A DNA stretch of 64,000 nt, from contig BDSI01000132.1 of the NCBI GenBank assembly GCA_003117195.1, positions 276,078 to 340,077 of the forward strand. Reading direction: 5' to 3'. Under the pieces are notes generated by a model. That model saw only the letters and a program-made list of their open reading frames with translations. It did not search any database and was not told where the DNA came from. Positions 1 to 10,879 of this stretch are shown here, one piece after another (the stretch's first letter is position 1; the number at the start of each line of letters is the position of its first letter). The translations under genes and the position numbers were made by a program. This stretch comes from Eudorina sp. 2006-703-Eu-15 (taxonomy: Eukaryota; Chlorophyta; Chlorophyceae; Chlamydomonadales; Volvocaceae).

Positions 1-237
1 GCACACGTGAAAATTACAGTTGCATGTCAAAGTGTGTAAATGCGACGTGCGGAAACGCGACACGCTGCCAATGTCGTCTTACTCCCAACGTGCATGCCAC
101 TGCACGTCTCAAGCCTCCTGCATACCGCACACCGTAGCGTGCAACAACAACCCCAATACGCTTCAATGATTTTCATTGGTTGGTTGGTCAATAGGACGCG
201 CCCAGCTGTGCCCAACGTACTACACCTCCGCGGGACA

Positions 238-1001
238 CTAGAGCCGGAGTCTTAACTCAGGTCAAGTCTGGGCTAGCACAACCAACTCACCAGCTCCAGC
301 CGCGCTCTCCACGCGGAGGCCAGCTGCCCAGGCTGCACGACATGGGAGCGGTCGGGGGCAGGTGGAGATGATAATATGTTGGTGCGGGGTTGCTGGGTGC
401 AAGGCGCGCTAACACGTGCGGGGTTCCGCGCACCAATGCATGGAGCCCGTGAGTGTTTTGAAAATGAATGTTGCGTCGCGACAGGAATGGAAGCAGGAAG
501 GGCAGCAGTTCAAAGATCCTCCTACCTCTCGCAGACCGCGCGAACGCAATGATTGCCTTATCTCTATCCTTGCTTATTGCTGCGCCTGTTGGAAAGAACT
601 TGAGCTGCTCCTCCGATAGTTGCGACAGCGTAAAGAGAAGGTCGCCGAGCTCGTCCCCGTCCAAGCCGAGCGCCTCCGCGGCAGCGTTGAAAGCCGCAGC
701 CACCTCCTCTTTGCTAACCATACCGCTCGTGCAGTGGCACAACAAAGTCTGAAGGACGGCTACACGCTTTATGCCGAGGCGTGTATGTTACCGAAGTTGC
801 GGAAAGCGATGTTGCCAGTGCTGAAAAGCTACTGTTTAAGATCTATAGTTGTGAGCCTCCTTTCTGCTGACTGCTCGTTCGTGCGTTGTGGTGTTGGATG
901 TGAGAGTGCTGAAGCACAACAAGGTCTGAAGGACGGCTATACGCTGTATGCTGATGCAGGGTTATCTGAATGTGTTAGTTTAGTAGTTTGCGTTGCATAG
1001 A
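238..1001. repeat. Dispersed repeat, copy 1 (partner at 24.5-25.3 kb)
   Basis: Blocks of this stretch recur in the same order at 24502-25320: the segment beginning ccggagtctta (about 245), the segment around gcggcagcgttgaaagccgc (about 680-700), and the segment from agctactgtttaagatct to the tgctga/g-gcaggg motif (about 829-961). The two copies differ by scattered substitutions and by block-specific indels, so they are old paralogous copies, not an assembly duplication. The right end (about 969-1000) matches, in reverse complement, the extreme 3' end of the mobile element at 46091-47302. The shared blocks surround small reverse-strand reading frames, so this may be a diverged gene family and not a transposon. 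Confidence 0.7.
287..721 (-). CDS. Small hypothetical protein within the dispersed repeat
   Basis: A reverse-strand frame with Met at 721 gives an N-terminal stretch of about 75 residues that looks like folded helical protein (EEVAAAFNAAAEALGLDGDE, then a leucine-rich helix and an ARSARGRRIFELL segment). It is followed by low-quality proline/serine sequence, where the true exon probably ends. The AAFNAAAE segment is also present in the paralogous block at 24.8 kb, which supports a gene family. No recognised domain or catalytic motif. An intron or a decayed end near 480 is likely, so the 3' boundary is uncertain. Confidence 0.35.
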   Translation of the reverse strand: MVSKEEVAAAFNAAAEALGLDGDELGDLLFTLSQLSEEQLKFFPTGAAISKDRDKAIIAFARSARGRRIFELLPFLLPFLSRRNIHFQNTHGLHALVRGTPHVLARLAPSNPAPTYYHLHLPPTAPMSCSLGSWPPRGERGWSW

Positions 1002-2640
1002 CGTTTGACCGAAGTTTAAGAAAGGTCAAGTTCTTGGGCGCAGTCCAGCAATGTGCAAATGTCCGCGATGGGGACGGCTTCAGTCCCAAAAAGAATTGCG
1101 GATTTCTGAGCCTGAGGCGGCATTCACATATGAAGCAGGAATCGCGCGTGCCTGAAATGAAAAAGACAAAAATGCCTCCGGCCACTGTTCACATAGAGGA
1201 CGAAATTACAAATCTTTTGAGTTTCAGTTACCGTTGATTTCATGCTCGGCCGTGGATGAAATGTACCGAGGCCGAAAATTTTGTTGCTGAAATCTGAAGC
1301 ATGAAACAACAAGTGATCTGACGCAGAGCAGAGAGCTGGGCCACTGACCCCTCGCCAGAAAAATGCGTTGTTTTGCGCCTTCGGCCTGACAAAGTATCAT
1401 AAAATAATGTTATCTATCAAAGTTATTATGGGCAAAAGACCTGATATGTAATGGATAGGAAGCTCGTCCAGACCATCCCCTCGCATTACCGTTATGAGGT
1501 CTGCTGGCGCCTCTGGCCGCTCGCAAGCAAGGCGCACCCGCTGACATCTATTCTCATACATAAACATTCATTCCAAGCAGCATGGCTTTGGCGTGGGCGC
1601 TTCCAGGAATGTTGGTGGTGGACATGCACAGAGCTTTTGAGCCACGCGCGTCAGAGCGCGTCACCTCGGCACCAACGCTCGCCGTAGGAAGTCAGTATAA
1701 GTCACTAAGGTCATTTTGGCCCAGGGGTTCCTAGGGATTCGCTACTTTCGGGCGAGGAGCCCGTCCGGTACTCGTTCCCGCAGTCGTCTGTCCCGCCAGC
1801 CCTGACGCGTGCAAATTTCGGCCCCACGCCCAGCCCCCAATCCCATCCCCCGACCCGACCCGTCTTAAGCCGCTAACAAAAACTCCGGCACACATCGGAT
1901 GGGAACCTTAGTGCATGAATTGGATGAATTTTACATACAGTAGACCACGCATGGTGGTGCCCCCAAGGGCCCCGAAGGGCAGCAAAGGAGCCCGCTCCCC
2001 GCACCGCAATATGGTAGAGAAGAGATCAAAAGTGTCAGCACAGACATGAAAGCCAGCCAGACACAGTTGCCACGACACGTCTAGCGGGGAGTTCCATCTA
2101 GTCCATACGTCATCGTATCGTATGGTTTGACAAACCCCGTTTCGTTCCACAAACCCCGATCCCGCCCAATGCACGAATACACGCAACCAGACATCCTGCG
2201 CGTCTCTCGCATCACACAATCTTCACCGAGCCCAGCATCCGCATAAAGACCCTGCGCTTTGTCTCCAGACGTCCAATGCCACGATCGGTTCTCAGACCCC
2301 AGCCTCTTGCACCATCCATCGTCCCACAGTAACGAGACCACGACACACACTGTAACGAGCACACCATTGCCTGGCATATGTACACTGGCGTATCAAATCT
2401 GTACCGGAACTGTACAAATTCCATAAAGGCAAACGCTGCCCCTAAGAAATGGTCTCGGCATCGCAACCTAGACATGCATGTACCGCTCTAAGGGGACACT
2501 CCACCCTGGCATGCTTTCGAATCGTCGTGCGAAACGTGTATCCAGTTTAGGTTTCATCGCACTATTAAAGCACACATACTTGACCATGCATCAATGAGAC
2601 ATTAACCACACTCCTATTATTGCTCCAAACAAGCTGCGAG
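1002..2640. other. No supported gene
   Basis: Open frames here are short, overlap on opposite strands, and lack the third-position C/G bias seen in the convincing genes. I see no domain, no clear splice structure and no tandem repeat. The stretch is less GC-rich than its surroundings and is best treated as intergenic or decayed sequence. Confidence 0.5.
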
Positions 2641-2727
2641 TGCGGCCTATGCACAGAGTCCGCCCCTCTAACCCTGCATGCGTCGCGCGCCCCGTCCCTT
2701 ACCAACCCTCTCCCCGGCCTTTTGGAC

Positions 2728-3721
2728 TTAAGGCTGTGTGCCCTTGCTGCCGGATTTTTTTTGTCGCTTCGCCACGCGCTGTTCCTGTGGCTCCTGGCGT
2801 TCTACCTCGCGATGCACTCCATCTAAAACCTGCGGTCCTCCTGGAAGGTGTTGCTGGATCGCCTGCTGTTGGAACACCTGCTGCTCGAACATCTGCTGTT
2901 GGAACATCCGCTGCTCGAACATCTGCTGCTCGAACACCTGCCGCTCGAACATCTGCTGCTGTTGGATCGCCTGCTGCTCGATCGCCTGCTAGCTGTTGGA
3001 TCCCCTGCTGCTGGAACATCTGCTGCTGGAGGACTTGGTGCTGGGGCGCAGTCGCTGGCTGGGGAAGGCCGCTGGGAAGAGTGTTGTACACAGTCAGGCC
3101 ACCGAGCCCGTACATATGTAGTACTGGATCAATCGCCGTCCCAGGGTGTAGTGCAATTTGTTGTGGCCCTAGAAAAAATGCTGCGAGCTCTGGGTCCATC
3201 GCAAGGGGCGCGCCAAGCTGCATGGCCACGGGCGCCATTGTTGTAGTTGCGACGGCGGTCGCCGCCTCGGCACGTAAGGCAGCGGCAGCCGCCTCGGCCT
3301 CCTCCTCAGCTGCCTTCACCGCTGCGGCCCTAGCTTCCCTGGCGGCCTTATCAGCCACCTTCTTGGCCGCGGCCGCCTCAGCTTTATGCTCCTCTCGCAG
3401 GGCCTGTGCGTCGGCTGTGTCTTTGGCACTCAAGACAGCCGTGTGTCGTAGCAGGCTAGTGAGATTGGCGTGTACGTACTTCGAAACAAGCTGCTGCATC
3501 AGCCGGCGGAGCTGGTCCTTGCCCTCCTTGCCACTGACAACTGTGTCGTACCGGTCCATGACGCCCACATCACGGCACATCCCTAGGAATGCCGCCCAGA
3601 GAGACCGATCGCGGCGCATCAAATCCATCCATTTCTGTACAGCATTGGCGCCAATGCTGCTGATGTTAGAGGCCGTTTCAGTCCAGGCCATGAGCCGTTC
3701 CTGGACCTTCGAGGAACACAT
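2728..3721 (-). CDS. Unrecognised helical protein with Gln-rich tail, frameshifted
   Basis: Starting at Met 3721, the first about 110 residues are charged and helical (LMRRDRSLWAAFLGMCRDVG, then LRRLMQQLVSKYVHANLTSL). A long Ala/Lys/Glu coiled-coil-like segment follows (about residues 105-150), then a hydrophobic Pro/Gly linker. The protein then enters a glutamine-rich repeat (QQQMFQQQ units). In the opened frame the repeat suddenly becomes Ala/Asp/Arg-rich near 2985-2995. The original pattern (MFEQQ, MFQQQ) resumes one frame over, from 2952, and runs to a basic end (KRQKKSGSKG, possibly a nuclear signal) and a stop at 2728. This indicates a one-base shift inside the CAG-rich tract, by mutation, assembly error or an unseen small intron. 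I do not recognise the family. The plus-strand frame over the same bases is a shadow rich in Ser/Ala/Thr. Confidence 0.6.
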
Positions 3722-3729
3722 CGGGCATG

Positions 3730-4674
3730 GAAGGCAAATAAAACACCCATGTTAAGAGCCTGTCGTTCAAAGGAACACGGTCCTAGGTGTAAACATGACA
3801 CAAACTCGAGCACATCGGTATTTGGCAGAGACAACAGAATTCAGACGGGTAAGATCAATCCACCTGTTAATATACCTGGCCATCATGGCCGCGCAGGACA
3901 GTCCCGGGAGACGCCGGAGACGTGAGGGTGGTTGGGGAAGCGAAGCGGTGAGGGCGGCGGCGGCAGCCCGCCAGGCCGGGCCAGGGGCTGCCTGGGCTGC
4001 CACGTCCTGCTTCCCGTCCTGCCTGCTCCAGGCGATCCCGCTGGGATCCAGCTGCGATCCCGCTGCAGTCCGGTCCCAGACGCACCATGTCGCCAACAGA
4101 GTACCGGACGACCGCAGACAGGAAGCCAGCTGCCGTGGAGGCTGGCCGGGGCAGCACCCCTGGCGGCTCGGGATCCTGCAACAGCGTCCAGGAGGGCGGG
4201 CAGGGTGTGCGGCCAGAATACAGCGGCAGTCAGCCATGGCGTACGTTCCCGTGTGTGTGGATTTGAATTCCCAGGATCCAGAGGAATGCGTTGCGGTGCG
4301 GCGGACGATGGGCACCCAACTAGTAGTGAGCGTTGCCGACTTACGGTGGGCTCCAGCTTCCTGATCTGAAAGGAGGGTGCCGCGTAGCATTGGGCATGCC
4401 ATCTACGGTAGGGACCGCTGTGGCTTCCGCAGGTGGTTCGCACCTGTGGCAGTGCGCTCAGCCCTTCCCGACCAGCCATGCGGGCCACAAGCCCACAACC
4501 CTCCCCTCCCAAGTCCGTGAGCGAGGAGCACCGCCCCCAGTGCCGCGAGCGCCCCCCCGCATGCCGCACCAAACCCCATGCGTCGACGCCATTTCCCACA
4601 CCATCACAACCACGGCTCATGCCTCCCCCCATCCTCTCCCTCGCGCCACCACAACCACCCCCTCGGCGGCCCAC
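3730..4674. other. Unresolved GC-rich region downstream of the ATG18 exons
   Basis: The last blades of the ATG18 propeller should be encoded here on the minus strand, but I could not find convincing exons for them. A possible 21-base micro-exon lies near 4350-4370 (between a tttcag acceptor and a gtaagt donor). Open frames run through 3880-4400 on both strands, with no recognisable motif on either. Whether the ATG18 3' end, another gene or decayed sequence is present cannot be settled by eye. Confidence 0.4.
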
Positions 4675-7600
4675 CTCCAGCCTGAAGACGTGCACGGTCC
4701 CGTGGCTGCTGGACGCCACCAGCAGCTGCACCGGCAGACCCGTGGGTCCGAACGCCAGGGACTGGACGGTGGCGGAGGTGGAGCCCCGCCGGAAGCTGTG
4801 GCTGCGGGCGCCGCTGGGCATGCGGTGGACCCGGATGACGGTACCCTTGGCGGAGGCGGTGGCGAGCAGGGAGCCGTCGGCGTTCCAGGCCAGGGTCGTC
4901 TGCGCAGGGTGGGGGATCGCGACGGGGGGGACATGCGGGACAGTGGGAGAGCCCCGGATGCACGCAGCACACAGAAACCCGGAGGGAATCAATTCATCGC
5001 ACGGATCGGGTGAGGTCGACTCGGGTCGGGTCTCCTCGCACGACACGACACGACACTCGCCCTCCGGTGCCGGGGCACGTAGCGGAGACGGACCGCCGGG
5101 CAGGCGGCCCCCGCAGCGTTATCACTCTATACAGCAGCGCAGCATGCCCCGCCCCCGCCCCCGCCCCCGCCCCGCCCCCGCCCCGCCCCCGCCCCCGCCC
5201 CCGCCCCGCCCCCGCCCCCGCCCCCGCCCCCGCCCCCGCCCCCGCCCCCGCCCCCGCCCCCGCCCCCGCCCCCGCCCCCGCCCCCGCCCCCGCCCCCGCC
5301 CCCGCCCCCGCCCCCGCCCCGCCCCCGCCCCGCCCCCGCCCCCGCCCCGCCCCCGCCCCCGCCCCCGCCCCGCCCCCGCCCCGCCCCCGCCCCCGCCCCC
5401 GCCCCGCCCTCGCCCCGCCCCCGCCCCCGCCCCGCCCCCGCCCCCGCCCGCGGCCACGCACCACCGGCGTCTGGTGCGCCTGCACCTCACTGAGCACGTT
5501 GCCGCCCTCCAGAGACAGGTCGTAGATGCGGACGGTGCCCTGCAGGGAGGTCGGCGGAGGTCGGCGGTCGGCGGGCACAGCGCGGCGGGTCGGGGGCGCA
5601 AGGGCGCGAGGGCGAGGCACCCAGCACCCTGGAAATTATGAGCCGAGTCCTGGAAGGCTGTGGGAGGTACGAGCACGGGAGGCTGCCCCCCAGCAATCCC
5701 ACGGGTTACGTCAGACCCCGCATGTCGCCCCTCGCGATCAGGTCCACCAATCGATCGTGTCGGGGGGGCGGGGGGTGGGGGCAAACCGCGCCGGTGGCCC
5801 CACCGCACCGCACCGCACCGCACCGCACCGCACCGCACCGCACCGCACCGCACCGCACCGCACCCCAACGCACCGCACCGTGGTTGAGGAGGAGGGCAGC
5901 GCCAGGAGGTTGGGCTCGGGACAGCACGTCACCGCGCAGCAGCCCTGCGCCGCGGCGAGAGCGGAGGGAGGGAGGGGTCACAGGGGCGTGTTGGGCCCAG
6001 TGGGCCCCAGTGGCACAGCTGCCGACGGGGACGCAGCCCTCCGCAGGACCCACGGGTCGCTTTCCCGAAGCCACATGACGGCCGGTCCTCCGAATGACTC
6101 TGCGTCGCGGCGGCTGCCAGAAGACAGGGGGATGATTCAGGCTGGAGCCCGTACAGCGGCTCAAGGACCCTGCTACGCAGGACGGCCCCGGCCCGCCGTA
6201 CAGGTCAGGACCTGCTCCCCTGCTCCCCGTTCCGGACAGCCGCAAGGGCTGTGGGCCTGTGGGGCTGTGGGGCTGCCCATTGCGTTTGTGGTAAGTTAGC
6301 CGAGCTCACACCCGAACCGCGACCCCAACCTGCGTTCGCCCGATGTGCGTTCCCCGCGTAGGCGGCTGGTGGCGGTGACCTGGCGGCATTGGGGCTGCCC
6401 GTCGCATGCGCGCCCTGAGACCTGCGCAGCCCTCATCTGAAGCCTGACCCCGCGAACCACATGTTCACCTCAAAAGCCATACCCGCTTGGGCCGGGTCCC
6501 GGCCCGCAGTACGTTGACCCCGGTCCGTCGCCCTCAACCCGTTCACAACCAACTAAACGAATCCGGTCGACCGGTCAACCGACAATTACCCCTCCCCCCG
6601 CCTCGGGCTGGGTGTGTCTGGGCTGTTTCTTTCTAACCCCCGCCTCTTTTTCAATTTAACCTCCGACCCGCCTGCCGCCCCACCCTGGGGTTCTCCTCGG
6701 TGTCGATGACCCTTAGGCAGGCCAGGTTGCTCATGGAGTAGGTGTGAGCCCGCCGCGAGGTCACCACGACCAGCCTGCAGTACGTTCCGTACATCGGGGT
6801 ACGGGAGTACGGGTTGGGGTCGGGGGCTCCGGCGTGAGCCTGGGATATGGTCAATAAGCTGCGTGACCAAGGGGTGCAGCGCCGTCGCTTGTTATGACGC
6901 ACGGCTTTCCCAAATCGCGACTTGATTCAGCGGTAAGCACGGCCCGTGAGTCGGACAGCGATACAAGGGACGAAACCTTACAGACACAGCAGGTCAGGCC
7001 GCAGCGGGCCGTCGCCGTACGACAGATACGACAGCCCGCGGCACAAAGATGGCGCTAGCCGATGTCCCGCATGTCTTGCGTGCCGTACCGCTGCCTTACC
7101 TCTGTCGGTTCATCTTGACGGCCAGCACCGATGTCGGGTACGACAGCTCCTGGATGACCCGACTGGCGCTCGTGTTCACGATGGTGAGCTTGCGCGGCGT
7201 GAGGGCGGGCTGCTCCCCTGCGGGTGTGTGGGTGTGCGGGTGTGCGGGTGCGGGTACAGGTGGGGGTGCGGGTGTGCGGGTGCGGGTGTGCGGGTGCGGG
7301 TGCAGGTGGGGGTGCGGGTGTGCGGGTGCGTGTGCGTGTGCGTGTGCGGGTGTGCGGGTGCGTGTGCGGGTGTGCGTGTGCGTGTGCGTGTGCGTGTGCG
7401 TGCAGCAAACACACACAGGAAGGCACGAACGGGGCGAAACGGACGGAACTGGCGTAGGCATATGAGGGCAAGGCCACGTGAGAGGCAGCGCACCAGCAGG
7501 CAGCGGCACCGACCGACCGACGGCACCGACGGTGTCCCGGGGGACTCCGGGGAGGGGTTCGGGACATCCAGGGAGCCACGTGTCCCCTGCTGCGGGACGT

Positions 7601-8065
7601 GCGTAAACTGCTCGGACGGGGCGACCCACCGACCCACCGACCGACACACCTGCACCCACGAAACCCAGGAGGCTTGTGCAGAAGAGCATCTCCACAATGC
7701 TGTGGGGGCGAGGCGGCGCCACGCGGGCAGGTTACGGACCCGGCGTGTCAGGGTTCTCTGACACGGTCGATGGCATCTTGCAATCGAGAAGGGGCGCACA
7801 TGCTATCGTCGCCGTGCGGTGCCCGGGTGTCCGGTGACTGCAGCCGCTGATGAGGTGCGACGGGAGCGGTCATACAGCGTACAGGCGGACTACTGGGGAG
7901 ATCCGTACAGTACCTGACAGCCCCGATGGTGTAACGGTAGCAGAGTTTGTGCGTGTCGACATTGTAGATATGAACGCCCTGATGACTTCCAATCGACACA
8001 CAACTGCAATCCTGGTTGAAGCTGACGTGCAACACGCCGCTCTTGCTGCAAGTCGACAGTGCCAT
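4675..8065 (-). CDS. ATG18: ATG18/WIPI-type PROPPIN beta-propeller (autophagy), seven exons, 3' end unresolved
   Basis: Seven exons join in frame on the minus strand: 8065-7914, 7699-7650, 7217-7100, 6774-6684, 5944-5879, 5539-5462 and 4899-4675. All have GT donors and AG acceptors, and together give 260 residues. Recognisable PROPPIN segments in order: LHVSFNQDCSCVSIGSHQGV at the N terminus, IVEMLFCTSLLGFVGAG, SYPTSVLAVKMNRQRLVVV, VIDTEENPR, VRIYDLSLEGGN, then AWNADGSLLATASAKGTVIR and the diagnostic FRRG (residues 221-224). FRRG binds PI3P/PI(3,5)P2, which recruits these proteins to phagophore and endolysosomal membranes. A full PROPPIN is usually 350-450 residues, so blades 6-7 are missing from my model. 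The start Met opens exon 1 with no upstream in-frame extension. Introns 2, 5 and 6 carry long simple repeats. Exon 1 and the promoter are triplicated to the right. Known: the PROPPIN fold and FRRG. Inferred: the exact exon ends. Confidence 0.88.
5146..5455. repeat. (CCCCCG)n tract in ATG18 intron 6
   Basis: About 300 bases of nearly pure CCCCCG/CCCCG. It lies wholly inside the intron between the ATG18 exons at 5539-5462 and 4899-4675. The gene is read from the minus strand, so the transcript carries the G-rich (GGGGGC)n version. The tract starts within about 10 bases of the splice donor. It generates several long artificial Pro/Arg/Ala and Gly/Arg/Ala open frames on both strands, none of which I accept as genes. 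Confidence 0.95.
5803..5880. repeat. (CACCG)n pentanucleotide array at the ATG18 intron 5 donor
   Basis: About fifteen copies of CACCG on the plus strand, GGTGC on the transcript. The array abuts exon 5, and the splice donor (ACG|GTGCGG) is itself the first repeat unit, so every unit offers a similar GTGCGG donor-like sequence. Confidence 0.93.
7221..7405. repeat. GGGTGTGC/GGTGCG-type array in ATG18 intron 2
   Basis: An irregular array of gcgggtgtgcgggtgcg and gcgtgtgcgtgtgc units. It sits between ATG18 exon 2 (7699-7650) and exon 3 (7217-7100). On the transcript it reads CACACCCGCAC, ending a few bases from the cccgcag acceptor, so it may serve as the pyrimidine-rich tract. Confidence 0.93.
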
Positions 8066-9253
8066 GCTACAGCGGAGAGCGACAACTTCGCGACGCGGTC
8101 ACCATCAAGCGAATAAATTACATCACACGGAAGTTTAAGAGCATTGTGGTGCGCCTTGTGACCTTGACATTGTCCACTTGATTTTGCTAAGTATAATTCC
8201 GTTAGGGTTTCGTCAGAATGGATGATTTCGCAAGCTGCATCAGGACTTTGAGGTCGATCTAACACTTCATGACACTTAGAATTACTGTATTAAGTCAATG
8301 TGCGGCCCACAGGCAAGGGCCCCGCCGCGCGGTCCGTACAGGCTCCCGCAGACTTGTTCCTGATAGTCATGTCACTGATAGCGCTGTTATCTGACCGAAT
8401 GCTGTTTTTGCAACTTATGTACTGAACGTAAGTAACGTACGACATCCGAAACGTTGCGTCTGCGCCTGTACGGCGAGCGAGCGACTTAACGGCTGGTCCC
8501 CCTTGTAACATTGCTTCCGAAACGTTGCGGCGGCGCCGCGGCGGAATGATCCTGCACGCTATCCACTCACCATCTGAGGGAGTGTGTTGAGAACATAATG
8601 TGCGGGGGGGGGCCGGGAGTCGAGTAACATGCGAATAGCAGGGCAGGGTTACGCCGTACGGTACCCAGGCCGCAGTCATCGGCTTTCGGAGATCGGCTCC
8701 TATCCTTTCAGGTTTTTGGGTTTCGGCGAAAGGACCGACGGACGGACGGACGGACGGACGGACGTGAAGCAGTCTGCACATGACCCCAGCTGCTGCTGCT
8801 GCTGCTGGAGATAGAACCTGGTGCCCTTAATAGGCCCTGGAAAGACCTCTTGACTGGCGGTTGGAGACCAGAGGCCCCAGTATACGCCAGCGGCTCTCGT
8901 TGCGTTCATACCACGGCTGTGAATAATCACAGGCTGATATGAACAAGGTGTTGTCACAGCGCCTACGTATGGGTGGACTGGGGAGGTATGCTGGAGTCTG
9001 GAGTAATACGTTGTTGCAGGACAGCTCGACGGCTGCTGCTCGAGCGCTGCAGGCAGATGGACGGCGCCGCTCGGCGCTCCCCTGTCCGAGAGGCGCAAGG
9101 GACATAACCTTGTACGGCCGTTTCGGACGTTTCGGATCGATCTTGCCGCGCGTCACAATCCTTGGCAGCTCACTAATCACGGATCACCTCACGCCGCCCC
9201 CCGCCCTGTCCACCACGGCACCGCGACTCCCAACCGCCGCCGTACAGCTTCAA
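8066..9253. promoter_or_regulatory. Putative bidirectional promoter between ATG18 and a divergent gene
   Basis: About 1.2 kb separates the ATG18 start (8065, minus strand) from the Met codon of the divergent frame (9254, plus strand). The interval is repeated in units 2 and 3. It has no convincing coding frame, although open frames cross it. I infer promoter function from position only; no core promoter element is clear. The GGAC and CTG runs (about 8733-8763 and 8790-8808) lie inside it. Confidence 0.45.
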
Positions 9254-9586
9254 ATGGCCCCAAAAAAGGCGACAGGTCCGCACGCATCACCCACACAACA
9301 TGCATCCCACATCCCCGTTTCTCTCCCTCTCTCCCTCTCTCCCAAGCGGGAACAGCCCGCCTTCGCCGGCGTCCGCCTCTCCCGCTTCGTCGGCCGCGAC
9401 TCCCACGTCAACGAGGCCTGCCAACGCAATGTCTTCACGGGCCCATTCCGCCGCCTCCGCCGTGTCGTCACCGATGTTGACAACTTCATCGCCAACCTCA
9501 TCCTCTCGCTCGAGGCGCAGGGCTACCCACACCCACACCCCCAACACCCCACACCCACACCCCACCCCACACCCCACGCCCCCACC
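9254..9586 (+). pseudogene. Truncated 5' copy of the divergent gene (unit 1)
   Basis: This is the same 5' coding segment as at 12510, cut at the unit boundary in the CCCACAC tract and joined tail-to-tail to a truncated antisense ATG18 exon 1. It has no downstream continuation of its own gene, so any product would end in unrelated antisense sequence. A second equivalent copy lies at 10880-11212. Confidence 0.7.
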
Positions 9587-9691
9587 ATTGTAGATATGAA
9601 CGCCCTGATGACTTCCAATCGACACACAACTGCAATCCTGGTTGAAGCTGACGTGCAACACGCCGCTCTTGCTGCAAGTCGACAGTGCCAT
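9587..9691 (-). pseudogene. ATG18 exon 1 fragment (unit 2)
   Basis: Codons 1-35 of ATG18 are duplicated exactly, from Met at 9691 to the HIYN codons. After these the frame runs into the CCCACAC tract and reads Gly/Val repeats. It has no splice donor and no further exons, so it is a dead 5' fragment that retains a promoter. Confidence 0.9.
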
Positions 9692-10879
9692 GCTACAGCG
9701 GAGAGCGACAACTTCGCGACGCGGTCACCATCAAGCGAATAAATTACATCACACGGAAGTTTAAGAGCATTGTGGTGCGCCTTGTGACCTTGACATTGTC
9801 CACTTGATTTTGCTAAGTATAATTCCGTTAGGGTTTCGTCAGAATGGATGATTTCGCAAGCTGCATCAGGACTTTGAGGTCGATCTAACACTTCATGACA
9901 CTTAGAATTACTGTATGAAGTCAATGTGCGGCCCACAGGCAAGGGCCCCGCCGCGCGGTCCGTACAGGCTCCCGCAGACTTGTTCCTGATAGTCATGTCA
10001 CTGATAGCGCTGTTATCTGACCGAATGCTGTTTTTGCAACTTATGTACTGAACGTAAGTAACGTACGACATCCGAAACGTTGCGTCTGCGCCTGTACGGC
10101 GAGCGAGCGACTTAACGGCTGGTCCCCCTTGTAACATTGCTTCCGAAACGTTGCGGCGGCGCCGCGGCGGAATGATCCTGCACGCTATCCACTCACCATC
10201 TGAAGGAGTGTGTTGAGAACATAATGTGCGGGGGGGGGCCGGGAGTCGAGTAACATGCGAATAGCAGGGCAGGGTTACGCCGTACGGTACCCAGGCCGCA
10301 GTCATCGGCTTTCGGAGATCGGCTCCTATCCTTTCAGGTTTTTGGGTTTCGGCGAAAGGACCGACGGACGGACGGACGGACGGACGGACGTGAAGCAGTC
10401 TGCACATGACCCCAGCTGCTGCTGCTGCTGCTGGAGATAGAACCTGGTGCCCTTAATAGGCCCTGGAAAGACCTCTTGACTGGCGGTTGGAGACCAGAGG
10501 CCCCAGTATACGCCAGCGGCTCTCGTTGCGTTCATACCACGGCTGTGAATAATCACAGGCTGATATGAACAAGGTGTTGTCACAGCGCCTACGTATGGGT
10601 GGACTGGGGAGGTATGCTGGAGTCTGGAGTAATACGTTGTTGCAGGACAGCTCGACGGCTGCTGCTCGAGCGCTGCAGGCAGATGGACGGCGCCGCTCGG
10701 CGCTCCCCTGTCCGAGAGGCGCAAGGGACATAACCTTGTACGGCCGTTTCGGACGTTTCGGATCGATCTTGCCGCGCGTCACAATCCTTGGCAGCTCACT
10801 AATCACGGATCACCTCACGCCGCCCCCCGCCCTGTCCACCACGGCACAGCGACTCCCAACCGCCGCCGTACAGCTTCAA

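Noticed and set aside
4433..5868. Long Pro/Arg/Ala- and Gly/Arg-rich open frames on both strands
   Set aside because: They are created by the (CCCCCG)n tract inside an ATG18 intron and by overlap with ATG18 exons on the minus strand.
6946..7799. Open frames of 130-270 residues with Cys/Val/Arg or His/Thr/Pro repeats
   Set aside because: They are translations of the GGGTGTGC array in ATG18 intron 2. The genuine exons are short segments on the minus strand on either side.
7921..7950. tRNA-like A box (gatggtgtaacggtagcag)
   Set aside because: This is the complement of ATG18 exon 1 codons for LCYRYTIG. No tRNA fold or B box follows.
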